This document shows positions 16,584 to 24,462 of a stretch of 34,620 nt of DNA, piece after piece (within the stretch, counting starts at the first letter, position 1; each line of letters starts with the position of its first letter). Under the pieces are notes generated by a model. That model had not been told where the DNA came from, did no database searches, and worked only from the letters and a program-made list of their open reading frames with translations. Location of the stretch: contig SVPH01000027.1 of the NCBI GenBank assembly GCA_015065965.1, positions 1 to 34,620 on the forward strand. Reading direction: 5' to 3'. Both the position numbers and the translations under genes were made by a program. This stretch comes from Oscillospiraceae bacterium. GTDB taxonomy: Bacteria; Bacillota; Clostridia; Oscillospirales; Acutalibacteraceae.

Positions 16584-18602
16584 TTATTTATTCACTGTTG
16601 CAGGAGCCTTTTTGCCCTTAAGTTCATATTCCTTTTTAAGTTTGTTGTCTGCTCTGATGCAAAGATAAACAATAATAGCAGCGAATGCAAGAACAGCAAT
16701 AAGACCGGGAACAAAGCCTGCGCCGAATGCACCTGTTGTAATAAGTGTACCAATCTGGTATACAAGGTAACCTACCGTAAAACCTGTGCCGAGTTGGAAT
16801 GCAATTCCGCCCCAAAGCCATTTTGCGCTCTTCATTTCGCTGTTCATTGCGCCTATGGCAGCAAAGCAAGGCGGTGTATAAAGGTTAAACATAAGATAAG
16901 CGAGAGCGGCAACTTTTGTGATTGCGAATGCACTTGCAACTTCTGCACCTGCGCCTTCTATAAGTGCGAGTTCTTCCGTGTCTATAAGATTTTCAAGACC
17001 TACAAAGCAAACAGCAAGAGTACCCACAACATTTTCTTTAGCAATGAAGCCTGTAACCGCTGCTGCTGCAAGTTGCCATGAAAGAACACCGACAACGGGA
17101 ACGAGAACATATGCAAAGGGTCCTGCGATTGAAGCGAGGATTGAGGTATCTGCAGATTCAGCAACCTTGAAATTCCAGTCAAATGTCTGCATAATCTGAA
17201 CTACTGTGTTACAGAGAAGAATAATGGTTGCTGCTTTTACTATGTAAGCCCAACCGCGGCTGCACATTGATTTAACCGCTCTCCAAAGGCTTGGAATTTT
17301 ATACTCGGGAAGTTCTATAATGAAGTATGATTTTTTAACCTTGTGACCTGTAATTTTATTTATTATAAGAGCGCCGAAAAAGATAATCAGAATGCCCGCA
17401 AAATACATAAGAGGGCCAACCCACGATGCGTCTTCAAAGAATGCGCCTGCAAAAAGGCTGATAACGGGGAGTTTGGCGCCGCAGGGCATAAAGGGAGCAA
17501 GCATTGCGGTTGCTCTGCGCTCACGTTCATTGCGGATTGTTCGGCAAGCCATAACACCGGGGATTGCGCAACCTGTGCCGATAACAAAAGGAATAATTGA
17601 TTTACCGCTCAAACCGACTTTTTTGAAGATTGGGTCAAGAACAACCGATGCGCGTGCCATGTAACCGCAGTCTTCAAGAAGAGCGATAAGGAAATACATA
17701 ACCATAACAAGAGGCAGGAAACCGATAACGGCAATCGCACCGCCGATTACACCGTCAATAAGAAGAGCATAAAGGAGCGGATTTGCACCGGCAAAAAGTT
17801 CACCCAGCGCCGCCTGACCTTGTTCAAGAAGAGCAGTAAGCCAATCGGCAATCCACACGCCGGGGCCTGCCTGAGAAATCCAGAAAACAGCAAACATAAC
17901 CACTGCAAAGATGGGAATACCGAGCCACTTATTTGTGAGAACAGCGTCGATTTTATCCTGAAAATTCTTATTCTTCGTGAAAACCTTGCGGTTTTCTACT
18001 TTCCCAACAATACCGTTAACAAACGCAAAACGCTTTCTATCCGCCTCAGTAACAGCCTTTTTATCCGTTAGGTCAACATAACCCTGATTGTATGGTGCGG
18101 ACTGAATCTTTCCCCTTACTGCCACCGCAGCCTTCACAACTTCTGCGAGGCCGTCAGCCGATGTTGAAACAGTTTCAATAACAGGGCAACCGAGTTTTGC
18201 CGAAAGAGCGGCAACATCAATCTTTGTATCTTTTTTCTTGTTGATGTCGGTCTTGTTAAGAGCAACAACAACGGGAACGCCGAGTTCAAGAAGTTGGGTT
18301 GTGAAGAAAAGGCTTCTGCTGAGGTTTGTTGCATCAACAATATTGATGATAGCGTCAAGTTTTTCGTTCTTAACATAAGAACTTGTTATGCTCTCCTCCG
18401 AGGTGAAAGGAGACATTGAATATGCACCGGGAAGGTCAACTGCAATCAGTTCTTCGCCGCTGTAATAAGTCTTTTTGATAGGATGTTCTTTCTTTTCAAC
18501 GGTAACGCCCGCCCAGTTGCCGACTTTTTCGTTTCTGCCGGTGAGAGCATTATACATTGTGGTTTTACCGCTGTTGGGATTGCCAGCCAAAGCAATTCTC
18601 AT
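16584..18602 (-). CDS. feoB: Ferrous iron transporter FeoB
   Basis: 672 aa. The N-terminal G-protein domain has G1 GNPNSGKT (7-14), G3 DLPG (56-59) and G4 NKTD (116-119), followed by the helical GDI-like spacer and a membrane domain with two gate repeats (for example GTGCAIPGVMACRTIRNERERR in the first half). It imports Fe2+ across the cytoplasmic membrane. Length is typical of the shorter Firmicutes form, with no fused FeoA. AGAGGAGG precedes ATG 18602. It lies 123 nt after feoA, and that gap holds a terminator and a palindromic operator, so feoB may be controlled separately from feoA. Confidence 0.96.
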   Translation of the reverse strand: MRIALAGNPNSGKTTMYNALTGRNEKVGNWAGVTVEKKEHPIKKTYYSGEELIAVDLPGAYSMSPFTSEESITSSYVKNEKLDAIINIVDATNLSRSLFFTTQLLELGVPVVVALNKTDINKKKDTKIDVAALSAKLGCPVIETVSTSADGLAEVVKAAVAVRGKIQSAPYNQGYVDLTDKKAVTEADRKRFAFVNGIVGKVENRKVFTKNKNFQDKIDAVLTNKWLGIPIFAVVMFAVFWISQAGPGVWIADWLTALLEQGQAALGELFAGANPLLYALLIDGVIGGAIAVIGFLPLVMVMYFLIALLEDCGYMARASVVLDPIFKKVGLSGKSIIPFVIGTGCAIPGVMACRTIRNERERRATAMLAPFMPCGAKLPVISLFAGAFFEDASWVGPLMYFAGILIIFFGALIINKITGHKVKKSYFIIELPEYKIPSLWRAVKSMCSRGWAYIVKAATIILLCNTVVQIMQTFDWNFKVAESADTSILASIAGPFAYVLVPVVGVLSWQLAAAAVTGFIAKENVVGTLAVCFVGLENLIDTEELALIEGAGAEVASAFAITKVAALAYLMFNLYTPPCFAAIGAMNSEMKSAKWLWGGIAFQLGTGFTVGYLVYQIGTLITTGAFGAGFVPGLIAVLAFAAIIVYLCIRADNKLKKEYELKGKKAPATVNK

Positions 18603-18670
18603 TTTTGTTTCCTCCTCTTAGAGTGGTTATTTGTTTTGACAGTTTCGCTGTTAAAATACAACTTTGTCGG

Positions 18671-18684
18671 TTAGCCTTTACTAA
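18671..18684. promoter_or_regulatory. Putative metal-regulator operator before feoB
   Basis: TTAG-N6-CTAA palindrome, extended as GGTTAG / CTAACC, about 70 nt before the feoB start. It is the same core as at 18974, 19312 and 19345. It recalls DtxR/IdeR-type iron boxes (GGTTAG...CTAACC halves) but with wider spacing; the regulator is not in the window. Confidence 0.55.
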
Positions 18685-18694
18685 CCACAAGGGC

Positions 18695-18724
18695 AAAAAA
18701 ATAATCTGCATTACGCGGATTATT
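18695..18724 (-). terminator. Terminator directly after feoA
   Basis: 10-bp stem AATAATCCGC / GCAGATTATT (one G-U) with a 5-nt loop, followed by at least six Ts on the minus strand, starting one base after the feoA stop codon. Confidence 0.75.
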
Positions 18725-18725
18725 T

Positions 18726-18938
18726 TCAGATAATGATGGCTTCTGCAAGTTGATAGTCTATATTATAACGTGCATCTTTAATTGAAACTACACAGCCGCC
18801 TTTATTGTGGGATATAACCGTTATAGGTTCTCCGCTGTAACAGCCGAGTGAAAACAGAAATGCATCAAGTTCTTCATCATCGGTTTCGATGTCTTTGATG
18901 ATATATTCTCTGCCTTCTTCTGCAGTAATCAAATTCAT
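18726..18938 (-). CDS. feoA: FeoA family protein
   Basis: 70 aa SH3-like small protein, about the usual length of FeoA, with the family pattern of an early beta strand (EYIIKDIETDDEELDAFLFSLG), the turn GCYSGEPITVISHNKGGCVV and the C-terminal YQLAEAI segment. It is cytoplasmic and thought to modulate FeoB GTPase activity. GAGG lies about 9 nt before ATG 18938. It has its own consensus promoter with an operator overlapping the start of transcription, and a terminator right after the stop, so part of the transcription must end before feoB. Confidence 0.9.
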   Translation of the reverse strand: MNLITAEEGREYIIKDIETDDEELDAFLFSLGCYSGEPITVISHNKGGCVVSIKDARYNIDYQLAEAIII

Positions 18939-18973
18939 ATTTATCGCCTCGATTAATACACATTGGTAATGAA

Positions 18974-18987
18974 TTAGTCTATTCTAA
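18974..18987. promoter_or_regulatory. Putative metal-regulator operator of feoA
   Basis: TTAG-TCTATT-CTAA core at about +3 to +16 of the predicted feoA transcript, just after the -10 box, a placement suited to repression. Confidence 0.6.
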
Positions 18988-18996
18988 CTATGTATT

Positions 18997-19025
18997 ATTT
19001 TAAACATTAAAAAATTGTTTGTCAA
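18997..19025 (-). promoter_or_regulatory. feoA promoter
   Basis: Minus-strand TTGACA, 17 nt, TAAAAT. Perfect -35 and near-perfect -10, followed within 10 nt by the operator at 18974-18987. Confidence 0.8.
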
Positions 19026-19122
19026 CCTTTTTTAACCAAAAAAATCCACTAGTAATATTTTTGTTAACATTACCAAAGCACGAACTGTCCTTCGATTTGT
19101 TTTTGTTCGGTTTTATTGCAGT

Positions 19123-19152
19123 AAAAAGGCCTGCGCAAATTTGCAGACCTTT
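19123..19152 (-). terminator. Terminator of the 41-aa microprotein gene
   Basis: Minus-strand stem AAAGGTCTGC / GCAGGCCTTT (one wobble pair) with an 8-nt loop and five Ts, starting 5 nt after the stop codon. Confidence 0.8.
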
Positions 19153-19157
19153 CACCG

Positions 19158-19283
19158 TTAACCAACAAGCCACGCACCAACGGATTCTGCAAGATCAATA
19201 AGGCGGATAACAATGCTTTCCATATCATCCCACTGCTCCATAATCGCCTTAACAAAATCAACAATCAATTCGATGTATTCCAT
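19158..19283 (-). CDS. 41-aa acidic amphipathic microprotein, metal-regulated
   Basis: 41 codons, not matching any family I know. The protein starts MEYIELIVDFVKAIMEQW, has the acidic centre DDMESIVIRLIDLAE and ends SVGAWLVG. It has nine Asp/Glu against two Lys/Arg, no cysteine and no signal peptide, and regularly spaced Ile/Leu/Val suggest one or two amphipathic helices. It is a convincing gene: a perfectly spaced TTGACA/TATATT promoter, AAAGGAGG 7 nt before ATG 19283, and a terminator directly after the stop. Two copies of the feo-type palindrome lie between the -10 and the ribosome site, so it should be repressed together with feoA. Small metal-repressed regulators such as MntS of E. coli (42 aa) show that such proteins exist, but there is no visible homology. 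A phenol-soluble-modulin-like surfactant peptide is another formal possibility. Confidence 0.8.
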   Translation of the reverse strand: MEYIELIVDFVKAIMEQWDDMESIVIRLIDLAESVGAWLVG

Positions 19284-19311
19284 TTTAAGTCCTCCTTTCC
19301 CTTTTGGGCAG

Positions 19312-19325
19312 TTAGTTTCGACTAA
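19312..19325. promoter_or_regulatory. Second operator in the microprotein leader
   Basis: TTAG-TTTCGA-CTAA, arms extending to GTTAGT / ACTAAC. It sits at about +35 to +48 of the predicted transcript, ahead of the ribosome site. Confidence 0.6.
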
Positions 19326-19344
19326 CCACTACTCAAAAACATAG

Positions 19345-19358
19345 TTAGTCGCAACTAA
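19345..19358. promoter_or_regulatory. First operator of the microprotein gene
   Basis: TTAG-TCGCAA-CTAA, arms GTTAGT / ACTAAC, immediately downstream of the -10 box and covering the transcription start, with a centre-to-centre distance of 33 bp from the second site (about three helical turns). Confidence 0.65.
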
Positions 19359-19366
19359 CCATAAAG

Positions 19367-19395
19367 AATATACCACCTGAGGTTAATTTTGTCAA
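19367..19395 (-). promoter_or_regulatory. Promoter of the microprotein gene
   Basis: Minus-strand TTGACA, 17 nt, TATATT: among the closest to consensus in the window, followed by two operators. Confidence 0.8.
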
Positions 19396-19467
19396 CCCCT
19401 TTTTTTCAAATTTTTTTGCCGGCGCTCAGAACAACAAAAACATTGTTTTTTTCGAGTAAAGACAAAC

Positions 19468-19536
19468 CTCTGTACCTGTCCGTGTGCTTCGCAATATTCA
19501 TGTTTAAACGGAATGGTACAGAGACCGTCCCCTGTA
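19468..19536. repeat. Degenerate REP-like inverted repeat remnant
   Basis: CTCTGTACC (19468-19476) is matched by GGTACAGAG (19515-19523), and TACAG / CTGTA (19517-19521, 19532-19536) frame AGACCGTCCC. The string GTACAGAGACCGTCCCCTGT resembles a repeat type (ACCGTCCCC cores) that I recall as widespread in Firmicutes, often with Y1/REP-associated transposases. No transposase is present. Together with the promoter and operators before it and the terminator after it, this accounts for the gene-free stretch 19284-19620; I see no gene there. Confidence 0.4.
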
Positions 19537-19582
19537 ACATCGCCATTATACTTACAAAAAATTTTCAGATTAATCGACAATC

Positions 19583-19615
19583 AAAAAACCTCAGATGCAG
19601 TTGCACCTGAGGTTT
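19583..19615 (-). terminator. Terminator of the long housekeeping cluster
   Basis: Minus-strand stem AAACCTCAGGTGCA / TGCATCTGAGGTTT (14 positions, one mismatch) with a 2-nt loop, then six Ts, 5 nt after the Clp ATPase stop codon. It is the only terminator found between here and 33825. Confidence 0.88.
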
Positions 19616-19620
19616 GAGTT

Positions 19621-21915
19621 TTATTCAAAGTTGCAGATGATTTTATCGCCTTCTGCGGTAAGTTTTACCGCTTTTACGGGATTTTCATAACTGTTAACTA
19701 TTTTCTCGGTTATGACATCCTCAACATTTCTGCGGATTGTGTTGCGCAAATCTCTTGCGCCTCTCGGTCCGTCAACCGAAAGGCGTGCAATTGTGCTGAT
19801 TGCGGCATCATCCCATGTAAATGTTATGCCCTTGTCAGCCATAGGATCAACGAGTTCTTTGAGCATAAGCACTGCGATTTCCTCGTAGTTTTCCTGAGTG
19901 AGGTCATTAAAAACAACAACCTCGTCAACTCTGCCGATGAATTCGGGTCTGAGGAATTCGTTAAGCGCTTTCATTGCCCTTTCCTTTGAAGCCTCGCTCT
20001 TTGTTTTGGCAAAGCCGAGAGCACCTGAACCTCGGTTGCTGCCTGCGTTTGAGGTCATAACGATAACCGTATTCTCAAAACTTACGTTTCTGCCCTGAGC
20101 ATCGGTTATTCTGCCTTCATCAAGAATCTGGAGCAGAATATTCATAACATCGGGGTGCGCCTTTTCAATCTCATCAAAAAGCACAACAGAATAAGGCTTG
20201 CGGCGAACCTTTTCTGTAAGTTGACCTGCTTCATCATAGCCGACATATCCGGGAGGAGAACCGATAATTCTTGAAACGGAATGTTTCTCCATAAACTCAC
20301 TCATATCAAGTCTGATAAGAGTTTCGGGTGTTTCAAAAAGTTCTTTTGCCAGCAGTTTTACAAGTTCTGTTTTACCAACGCCTGTAGGACCTACAAAAAT
20401 AAACGATGCAGGTCTTCTTCTGGGGTTAATCTGTACTCTGCCGCGTCTTACTGCTGCACTGACGAGTGAAATCGCTTCATCCTGACCGATGATACCTGCC
20501 TTGAGGTTATCTTCAAGTTTTGAAAGGCGGCGAAGGTCGCTTTCAATAACCTTGCTTGCAGGGATACCCGTCCAGAGTTGAATTACTCTTGCAAGGTCAT
20601 CCTCTGTAACATTATTATCCTGAGCAAGAACTTCAAGTTCTTTGACTTCCTCTTTTTTCTGAATAATTTCAGCCTTTACCTTTGCAATTTCTTCGTAGTC
20701 CGCTTCGGTTGCTTCCATAAGTTCCGCTTCATGAGCCTCCATATCGGCAAGTTCCGCAGAAGCGACTTCAAAATTACTTATATTCTTGTTGCGGAGATTT
20801 GCACATGTGCATGCTTCGTCAAGAAGGTCAATTGCCTTGTCAGGCAAAAATCTGTCATTAATATATCTTTCTGAGAGAGTTACCGCTTTTTCAATAAGGG
20901 TATCCGTTACCTTTACTCTGTGGAAATCTTCGTAGTAATCCTTAATGCCCTTGAGCATTTCACAAGTCTGCTCAATTGAAGGCTCTTCAACTCTGATGGG
21001 CTGAAGTCTGCGTTCAAGAGCAGCATCCTTTTCAATGTATTTTCTGTATTCGGTAAAGGTTGTTGCACCGATAATCTGAATTTCGCCTCTTGAAAGCGAA
21101 GGCTTAAGGATGTTTGCGGCGTTCATCGAGCCCTCTGCATCGCCTGTTCCGACAAGCGAATGAACTTCATCAATGAAAAGGATAATATTCCCCTCGCTGC
21201 GAACTTCTTCAACAAGACCTTTTATTCTGCTCTCAAACTGACCTCTGAACTGCGTACCTGCAACAAGAGCCGCAAGATCAAGCATATGGATTTCCTTATC
21301 CTTAAGTTTTGCAGGAACGTCGCCGTTTGATATTTTAAGGGCAAGCCCCTCTGCAATTGCAGTTTTACCTACACCGGGTTCGCCGATAAAGCAGGGATTG
21401 TTCTTCTGCCTTCTGCAAAGAATCTGAATTGCTCTGTAAATCTCATTTTCTCTGCCGATTATTCGGTCAACTTTACCTGCCTGCGCTTTGGCTGTAAGAT
21501 TTGTGCAGAACTGGCTGAGATACTTGCGTTTTTTCTCTTTTTCTTCCTTATCCTTACCTTTTCTGCCGCCCCATTTTTTCTTTTTCTCTTCTGTTCCTTC
21601 CTTGGAATCTGATGAAGTTTTATCCTCTGAACTTCCGCTCATTGCGCCGAAATTCTGGAGGAAAGGCATTGTACCTGCTCCGCCGGGTTCAAAACCGCCA
21701 TCCTCACCGAACATGGCTTCAAACTGCTCGCTTACATCTTCAAGTTCATCCTCGGAAATTCCCATACTCTGCATTATCTGCTTGACAGGGCCGATATTCA
21801 TTTCCATGGCACACTTAATGCAAAGACCCTCCTGAGTAGTCTTTTCGCCCTCAACTTTTGTAACAAAAAACATTGCGGGTCTCTTTTTGCATTTTGCACA
21901 TAAAACCTGTTTCAT
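19621..21915 (-). CDS. Clp/Hsp100 ATPase with N-terminal zinc finger (ClpE-like)
   Basis: 764 aa. Residues 1-38 hold a four-cysteine zinc finger (C6, C9, C32, C35) like ClpE, in place of the double ClpN repeats of ClpC. A low-complexity charged linker follows (about 95-133, [16 protein letters not shown]). The first AAA module has Walker A GEPGVGKT 178-185, Walker B ILFIDE 245-250 and the RR arginine pair at 302-303. A short coiled middle region covers about 385-430. The second AAA module has GPTGVGKT 509-516 and VVLFDE 577-582. A GALGF loop near 631-635 may be the ClpP-docking loop. It unfolds proteins for ClpP or acts as a disaggregase. ATG 21915 has AAGGA 11 nt upstream. It is the last gene of the cluster, 24 nt after pgsA; no ctsR, mcsA or mcsB is present. 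Confidence 0.9.
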   Translation of the reverse strand: MKQVLCAKCKKRPAMFFVTKVEGEKTTQEGLCIKCAMEMNIGPVKQIMQSMGISEDELEDVSEQFEAMFGEDGGFEPGGAGTMPFLQNFGAMSGSSEDKTSSDSKEGTEEKKKKWGGRKGKDKEEKEKKRKYLSQFCTNLTAKAQAGKVDRIIGRENEIYRAIQILCRRQKNNPCFIGEPGVGKTAIAEGLALKISNGDVPAKLKDKEIHMLDLAALVAGTQFRGQFESRIKGLVEEVRSEGNIILFIDEVHSLVGTGDAEGSMNAANILKPSLSRGEIQIIGATTFTEYRKYIEKDAALERRLQPIRVEEPSIEQTCEMLKGIKDYYEDFHRVKVTDTLIEKAVTLSERYINDRFLPDKAIDLLDEACTCANLRNKNISNFEVASAELADMEAHEAELMEATEADYEEIAKVKAEIIQKKEEVKELEVLAQDNNVTEDDLARVIQLWTGIPASKVIESDLRRLSKLEDNLKAGIIGQDEAISLVSAAVRRGRVQINPRRRPASFIFVGPTGVGKTELVKLLAKELFETPETLIRLDMSEFMEKHSVSRIIGSPPGYVGYDEAGQLTEKVRRKPYSVVLFDEIEKAHPDVMNILLQILDEGRITDAQGRNVSFENTVIVMTSNAGSNRGSGALGFAKTKSEASKERAMKALNEFLRPEFIGRVDEVVVFNDLTQENYEEIAVLMLKELVDPMADKGITFTWDDAAISTIARLSVDGPRGARDLRNTIRRNVEDVITEKIVNSYENPVKAVKLTAEGDKIICNFE

Positions 21916-21939
21916 TAGTTAATTTTCCTTTTTGCTGAA

Positions 21940-22563
21940 TTATTTTGCGTTTCTTTTTTCTTTAATCTGCTGAAGCACTCCGGGCACATAACTGAAGAAT
22001 GCAATCAAAGTAAGCACAACGCTGATACCTACAAGGATAAGCATAACAGTTGCCGAAAGAGTATAAACATCGCCGAGAATGCCAATATCAGGGCCAAAAG
22101 CCATAACTATGCACATAATAAAATAGAATGCAAACGTTGCAACTTTACCCGGCATTTCAGCAGCAACGGGCTTGAGACCGAACATTATCATGATTGCGCC
22201 GCCTATTACCATAACAACTTCCTTGATGATAAAAATAAGGAATATCCAACTGAATGCCTTAACGGTTTCATCACTGCTGTTGCTGAAAGTAAGGTAAAAT
22301 ACAATCGCAATTGTTATCTGCGTAAGTTTATCGGCAATTGGGTCAAGGAGTTTGCCGAGAGCGCTTATCTGATTGAACTTGCGGGCAATTTTGCCGTCAA
22401 AGAAATCTGTTGAACCCGAAATTGCAAGCACAAGCACTGCCCAGCCATATTCGCCGTCATAGAAAAGAATTGCAAAAACGGGAATAAGCGCTATTCTTAT
22501 AACCGAGAGAAGATTAGGGATCGTTAAACATCCCGTAAAATATTCTTTTAAAATTGCTTTCAT
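21940..22563 (-). CDS. pgsA: CDP-diacylglycerol-glycerol-3-phosphate 3-phosphatidyltransferase
   Basis: 207 aa integral membrane enzyme that makes phosphatidylglycerol phosphate from CDP-diacylglycerol and glycerol-3-phosphate. The complete CDP-alcohol phosphotransferase signature is present: D53-xx-D56-G57-xx-A60-R61-x8-G70-xxx-D74-xxx-D78, within STDFFDGKIARKFN and GKLLDPIADKL. Several hydrophobic helices follow. The ATG at 22563 has AGGAGG just upstream, and the gene lies 21 nt after cvpA. CDP-alcohol transferases can be confused with each other, but length and the N-terminal NLLSVIRIALIPVF favour PgsA. Confidence 0.92.
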   Translation of the reverse strand: MKAILKEYFTGCLTIPNLLSVIRIALIPVFAILFYDGEYGWAVLVLAISGSTDFFDGKIARKFNQISALGKLLDPIADKLTQITIAIVFYLTFSNSSDETVKAFSWIFLIFIIKEVVMVIGGAIMIMFGLKPVAAEMPGKVATFAFYFIMCIVMAFGPDIGILGDVYTLSATVMLILVGISVVLTLIAFFSYVPGVLQQIKEKRNAK

Positions 22564-22584
22564 GATATCCTCCTGCTTTTCACA

Positions 22585-23268
22585 TTATTTCATACTGTTT
22601 ATTATATCCGCTGCAAGTTGCGGAATGTTTGCTTCTTTAACTGCTTCTCCGAGCACATCGGGGAAGAAACCCGATACAACAACAAGCACAATGCTGAGAA
22701 GCACCGTAACGGCAACACCCTTTACCGCACCGATTGCGCCGCCGAGAAGTTTGTTGAGGCCCTTGAGGATGGGAAGTTTGAAAAATCTGTTTATTATTGA
22801 AATAACAAAAGAAAGAATAAAACTGATTATAGCATAAATAATCAAAAATGCAATAACTGTGAGTGCCGGTAAAATTATAACATTATAAATCGCACCGTAA
22901 ATCTGCTCTGCTGCCTGAGCAGCGTCAACAGATGAACCGATATCTGAAACCACCGATGAAATATTTAAACCGCCTGATTGCACGGCTTCTGATATGTAAG
23001 ACGGAATTGCATCAATAATTGCCTGTGTGCCGTTACCGATCTGCGCTGAAATTATACCGGCAATTGAACCGACTGCAGCATTTTTAACAAATGCTTCGTT
23101 TGCCCATTGAGCAACAGGGCCTGCATATTCATAAGCGATGAGCATGCCGATTACCGTTGCGGCAAGTGACAAAACAGTTTTTACAAATCCTTTTTTTCTG
23201 CCGTCAATTATACATGACACAAAAATAAGAATTAAAATCAAATCAATTATCAAGGGTAACAAATCCAT
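22585..23268 (-). CDS. CvpA family membrane protein
   Basis: 227 aa with four or so membrane helices: N-terminal LLPLIIDLILILIFVSCIIDG, then KGFVKTVLSLAATVIGMLIAYE, a central extracytoplasmic region (about 85-140), and two more helices (IILPALTVIAFLIIYAIISF and the Gly/Val-rich stretch near 190-215). The segment NRFFKLPILKGLNKLLGGAIG is the usual CvpA landmark. The family is linked to colicin V production in E. coli and to envelope homeostasis; the molecular role is unknown. The longest frame opens at a GTG at 23283, but that codon precedes the ribosome site AGAGGAGA; the ATG at 23268 is the correct start. It lies between pgsA and the DUF5711-like gene. Confidence 0.85.
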   Translation of the reverse strand: MDLLPLIIDLILILIFVSCIIDGRKKGFVKTVLSLAATVIGMLIAYEYAGPVAQWANEAFVKNAAVGSIAGIISAQIGNGTQAIIDAIPSYISEAVQSGGLNISSVVSDIGSSVDAAQAAEQIYGAIYNVIILPALTVIAFLIIYAIISFILSFVISIINRFFKLPILKGLNKLLGGAIGAVKGVAVTVLLSIVLVVVSGFFPDVLGEAVKEANIPQLAADIINSMK

Positions 23269-23283
23269 CGCATCTCCTCTCAC

Positions 23284-24450
23284 TTAATATTTATATATGT
23301 GACCGTTTTCAACGGTATAAATTGAACCCGCACACCAGAAAATATCCGTGACAAGGTGCTCGGTTTCAATTTTTTTGCTTTCTTTGCCGTTTGAGGAATA
23401 AACCGTAATCTCATTTCCGCTCGCCACCGCTGTTCTTCCGCCGCTTGCAGCAATGCATTCGGGAACACCGTCAACGGTAATGAGCGATGTTTTCTTGCCG
23501 TTTTTTGCAAATCTTACAACAGCAGTTTTGGAACCTCCAAACTCCTCATGACAAACAACAACATTTCCTGAATCATCCGTACATACGGCAATCAGACTAT
23601 CCTCGGAATAAACAAGTTCGTCAAAAGTTTCTCCGTTTTTGTCAAGCACTACCGCTCTGTTATCACCAACAGCAATAATCTTATTGGAATCTGTATAAAC
23701 CACTTTTAAAAACAGAGTACCTTTGTAGGTTATATCCGCTTCAGGTTCGGTTGAGCCTATGTTAAAAATCAACAGTCTTGTATAAATTTCAGCATTTTCT
23801 GTTCCGACAGCAGTAACCGCAAGATTCCTGCCGTTTTCGGAAAGACCGATTGAAGAAATCCTCTCCTGCGAACAGTTCCACTGAAAAACTTTTTCAAAAT
23901 ATCTGTTGTAAACACTCAGCACACTCTGATATTCGTCATATGCATAAGAAGTTGCAAAATATCCGTTCTTTGCAAGTTCTGCAGTAACTACAGAACCGTT
24001 CTCCTCAACACTGCCGAGTTTTTCCGTTCTGCTCTGAAGTATAACTTCGTTTGAAGAATTGCTGAAAATAAGTGCCCTGCCGTTTTTTGAAACCGCCTTT
24101 GAATCGCCCGAAACAAGTTGCATTGAAAACATCTCGGATGCTGATTTACTGAGCACCTGCGTTGAATCATCGCTGATTATAAAAGGCTTGCTGCCTATAG
24201 CCGTTACCTCACGGAAATTGAAAGCATCAACAGCATGCGGATAACCCTCGCCTTTAACAAACACGGTTTTAACTTCTCTGAGGGTATCGGTTATGTTTGA
24301 AACCGCAACATTACCCAGAAGCCTTGCACTCAGAAATATTGCTGAGAGAACAACAAGAATGACTATCGGAACACGAAGCATTTTCAAAATTTTCTTTGCA
24401 AGTTTTTTATTTCTTTGCTTAGAAAGATTTATGATTTTCTTGTTTGCCAT
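23284..24450 (-). CDS. DUF5711-like membrane-anchored beta-propeller protein
   Basis: 388 aa. A basic N-terminus (KKIINLSKQRNKKLAKK) is followed by one membrane helix near 26-50 (LRVPIVILVVLSAIFLSARLL), and the remaining 330 residues are outside the membrane. These show repeated short beta-strand units with Asn/Asp-Gly turns (NGRALIFSNSSNEV, NGRNLAVTAVG, NGKKTSLITV), consistent with a WD40/YVTN-like propeller. I recall such proteins as DUF5711, frequent beside cvpA in Clostridia; no function is established. ATG 24450 has AAGGAGGG about 5 nt upstream. Gaps to truA (12 nt) and cvpA (15 nt) show operon membership. Confidence 0.75.
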   Translation of the reverse strand: MANKKIINLSKQRNKKLAKKILKMLRVPIVILVVLSAIFLSARLLGNVAVSNITDTLREVKTVFVKGEGYPHAVDAFNFREVTAIGSKPFIISDDSTQVLSKSASEMFSMQLVSGDSKAVSKNGRALIFSNSSNEVILQSRTEKLGSVEENGSVVTAELAKNGYFATSYAYDEYQSVLSVYNRYFEKVFQWNCSQERISSIGLSENGRNLAVTAVGTENAEIYTRLLIFNIGSTEPEADITYKGTLFLKVVYTDSNKIIAVGDNRAVVLDKNGETFDELVYSEDSLIAVCTDDSGNVVVCHEEFGGSKTAVVRFAKNGKKTSLITVDGVPECIAASGGRTAVASGNEITVYSSNGKESKKIETEHLVTDIFWCAGSIYTVENGHIYKY

Positions 24451-24462
24451 ATACCCTCCTTA

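Noticed and set aside
16578-17081. Plus-strand Cys-rich 167-codon frame opposite feoB
   Set aside because: It is fully antisense to conserved FeoB membrane-domain sequence; its cysteines come from complementing Ala/Thr codons, and there is no ribosome site.
19389-19610. Overlapping frames on both strands (plus 73 and minus 62 codons)
   Set aside because: No ribosome sites, they run through the promoter, the repeat remnant and part of the Clp terminator, and have no protein-like composition.
21488-21835. Plus-strand Ser/Pro-rich 115-codon frame
   Set aside because: Mirror image of the Lys/Glu-rich linker of the Clp ATPase, a composition artefact.
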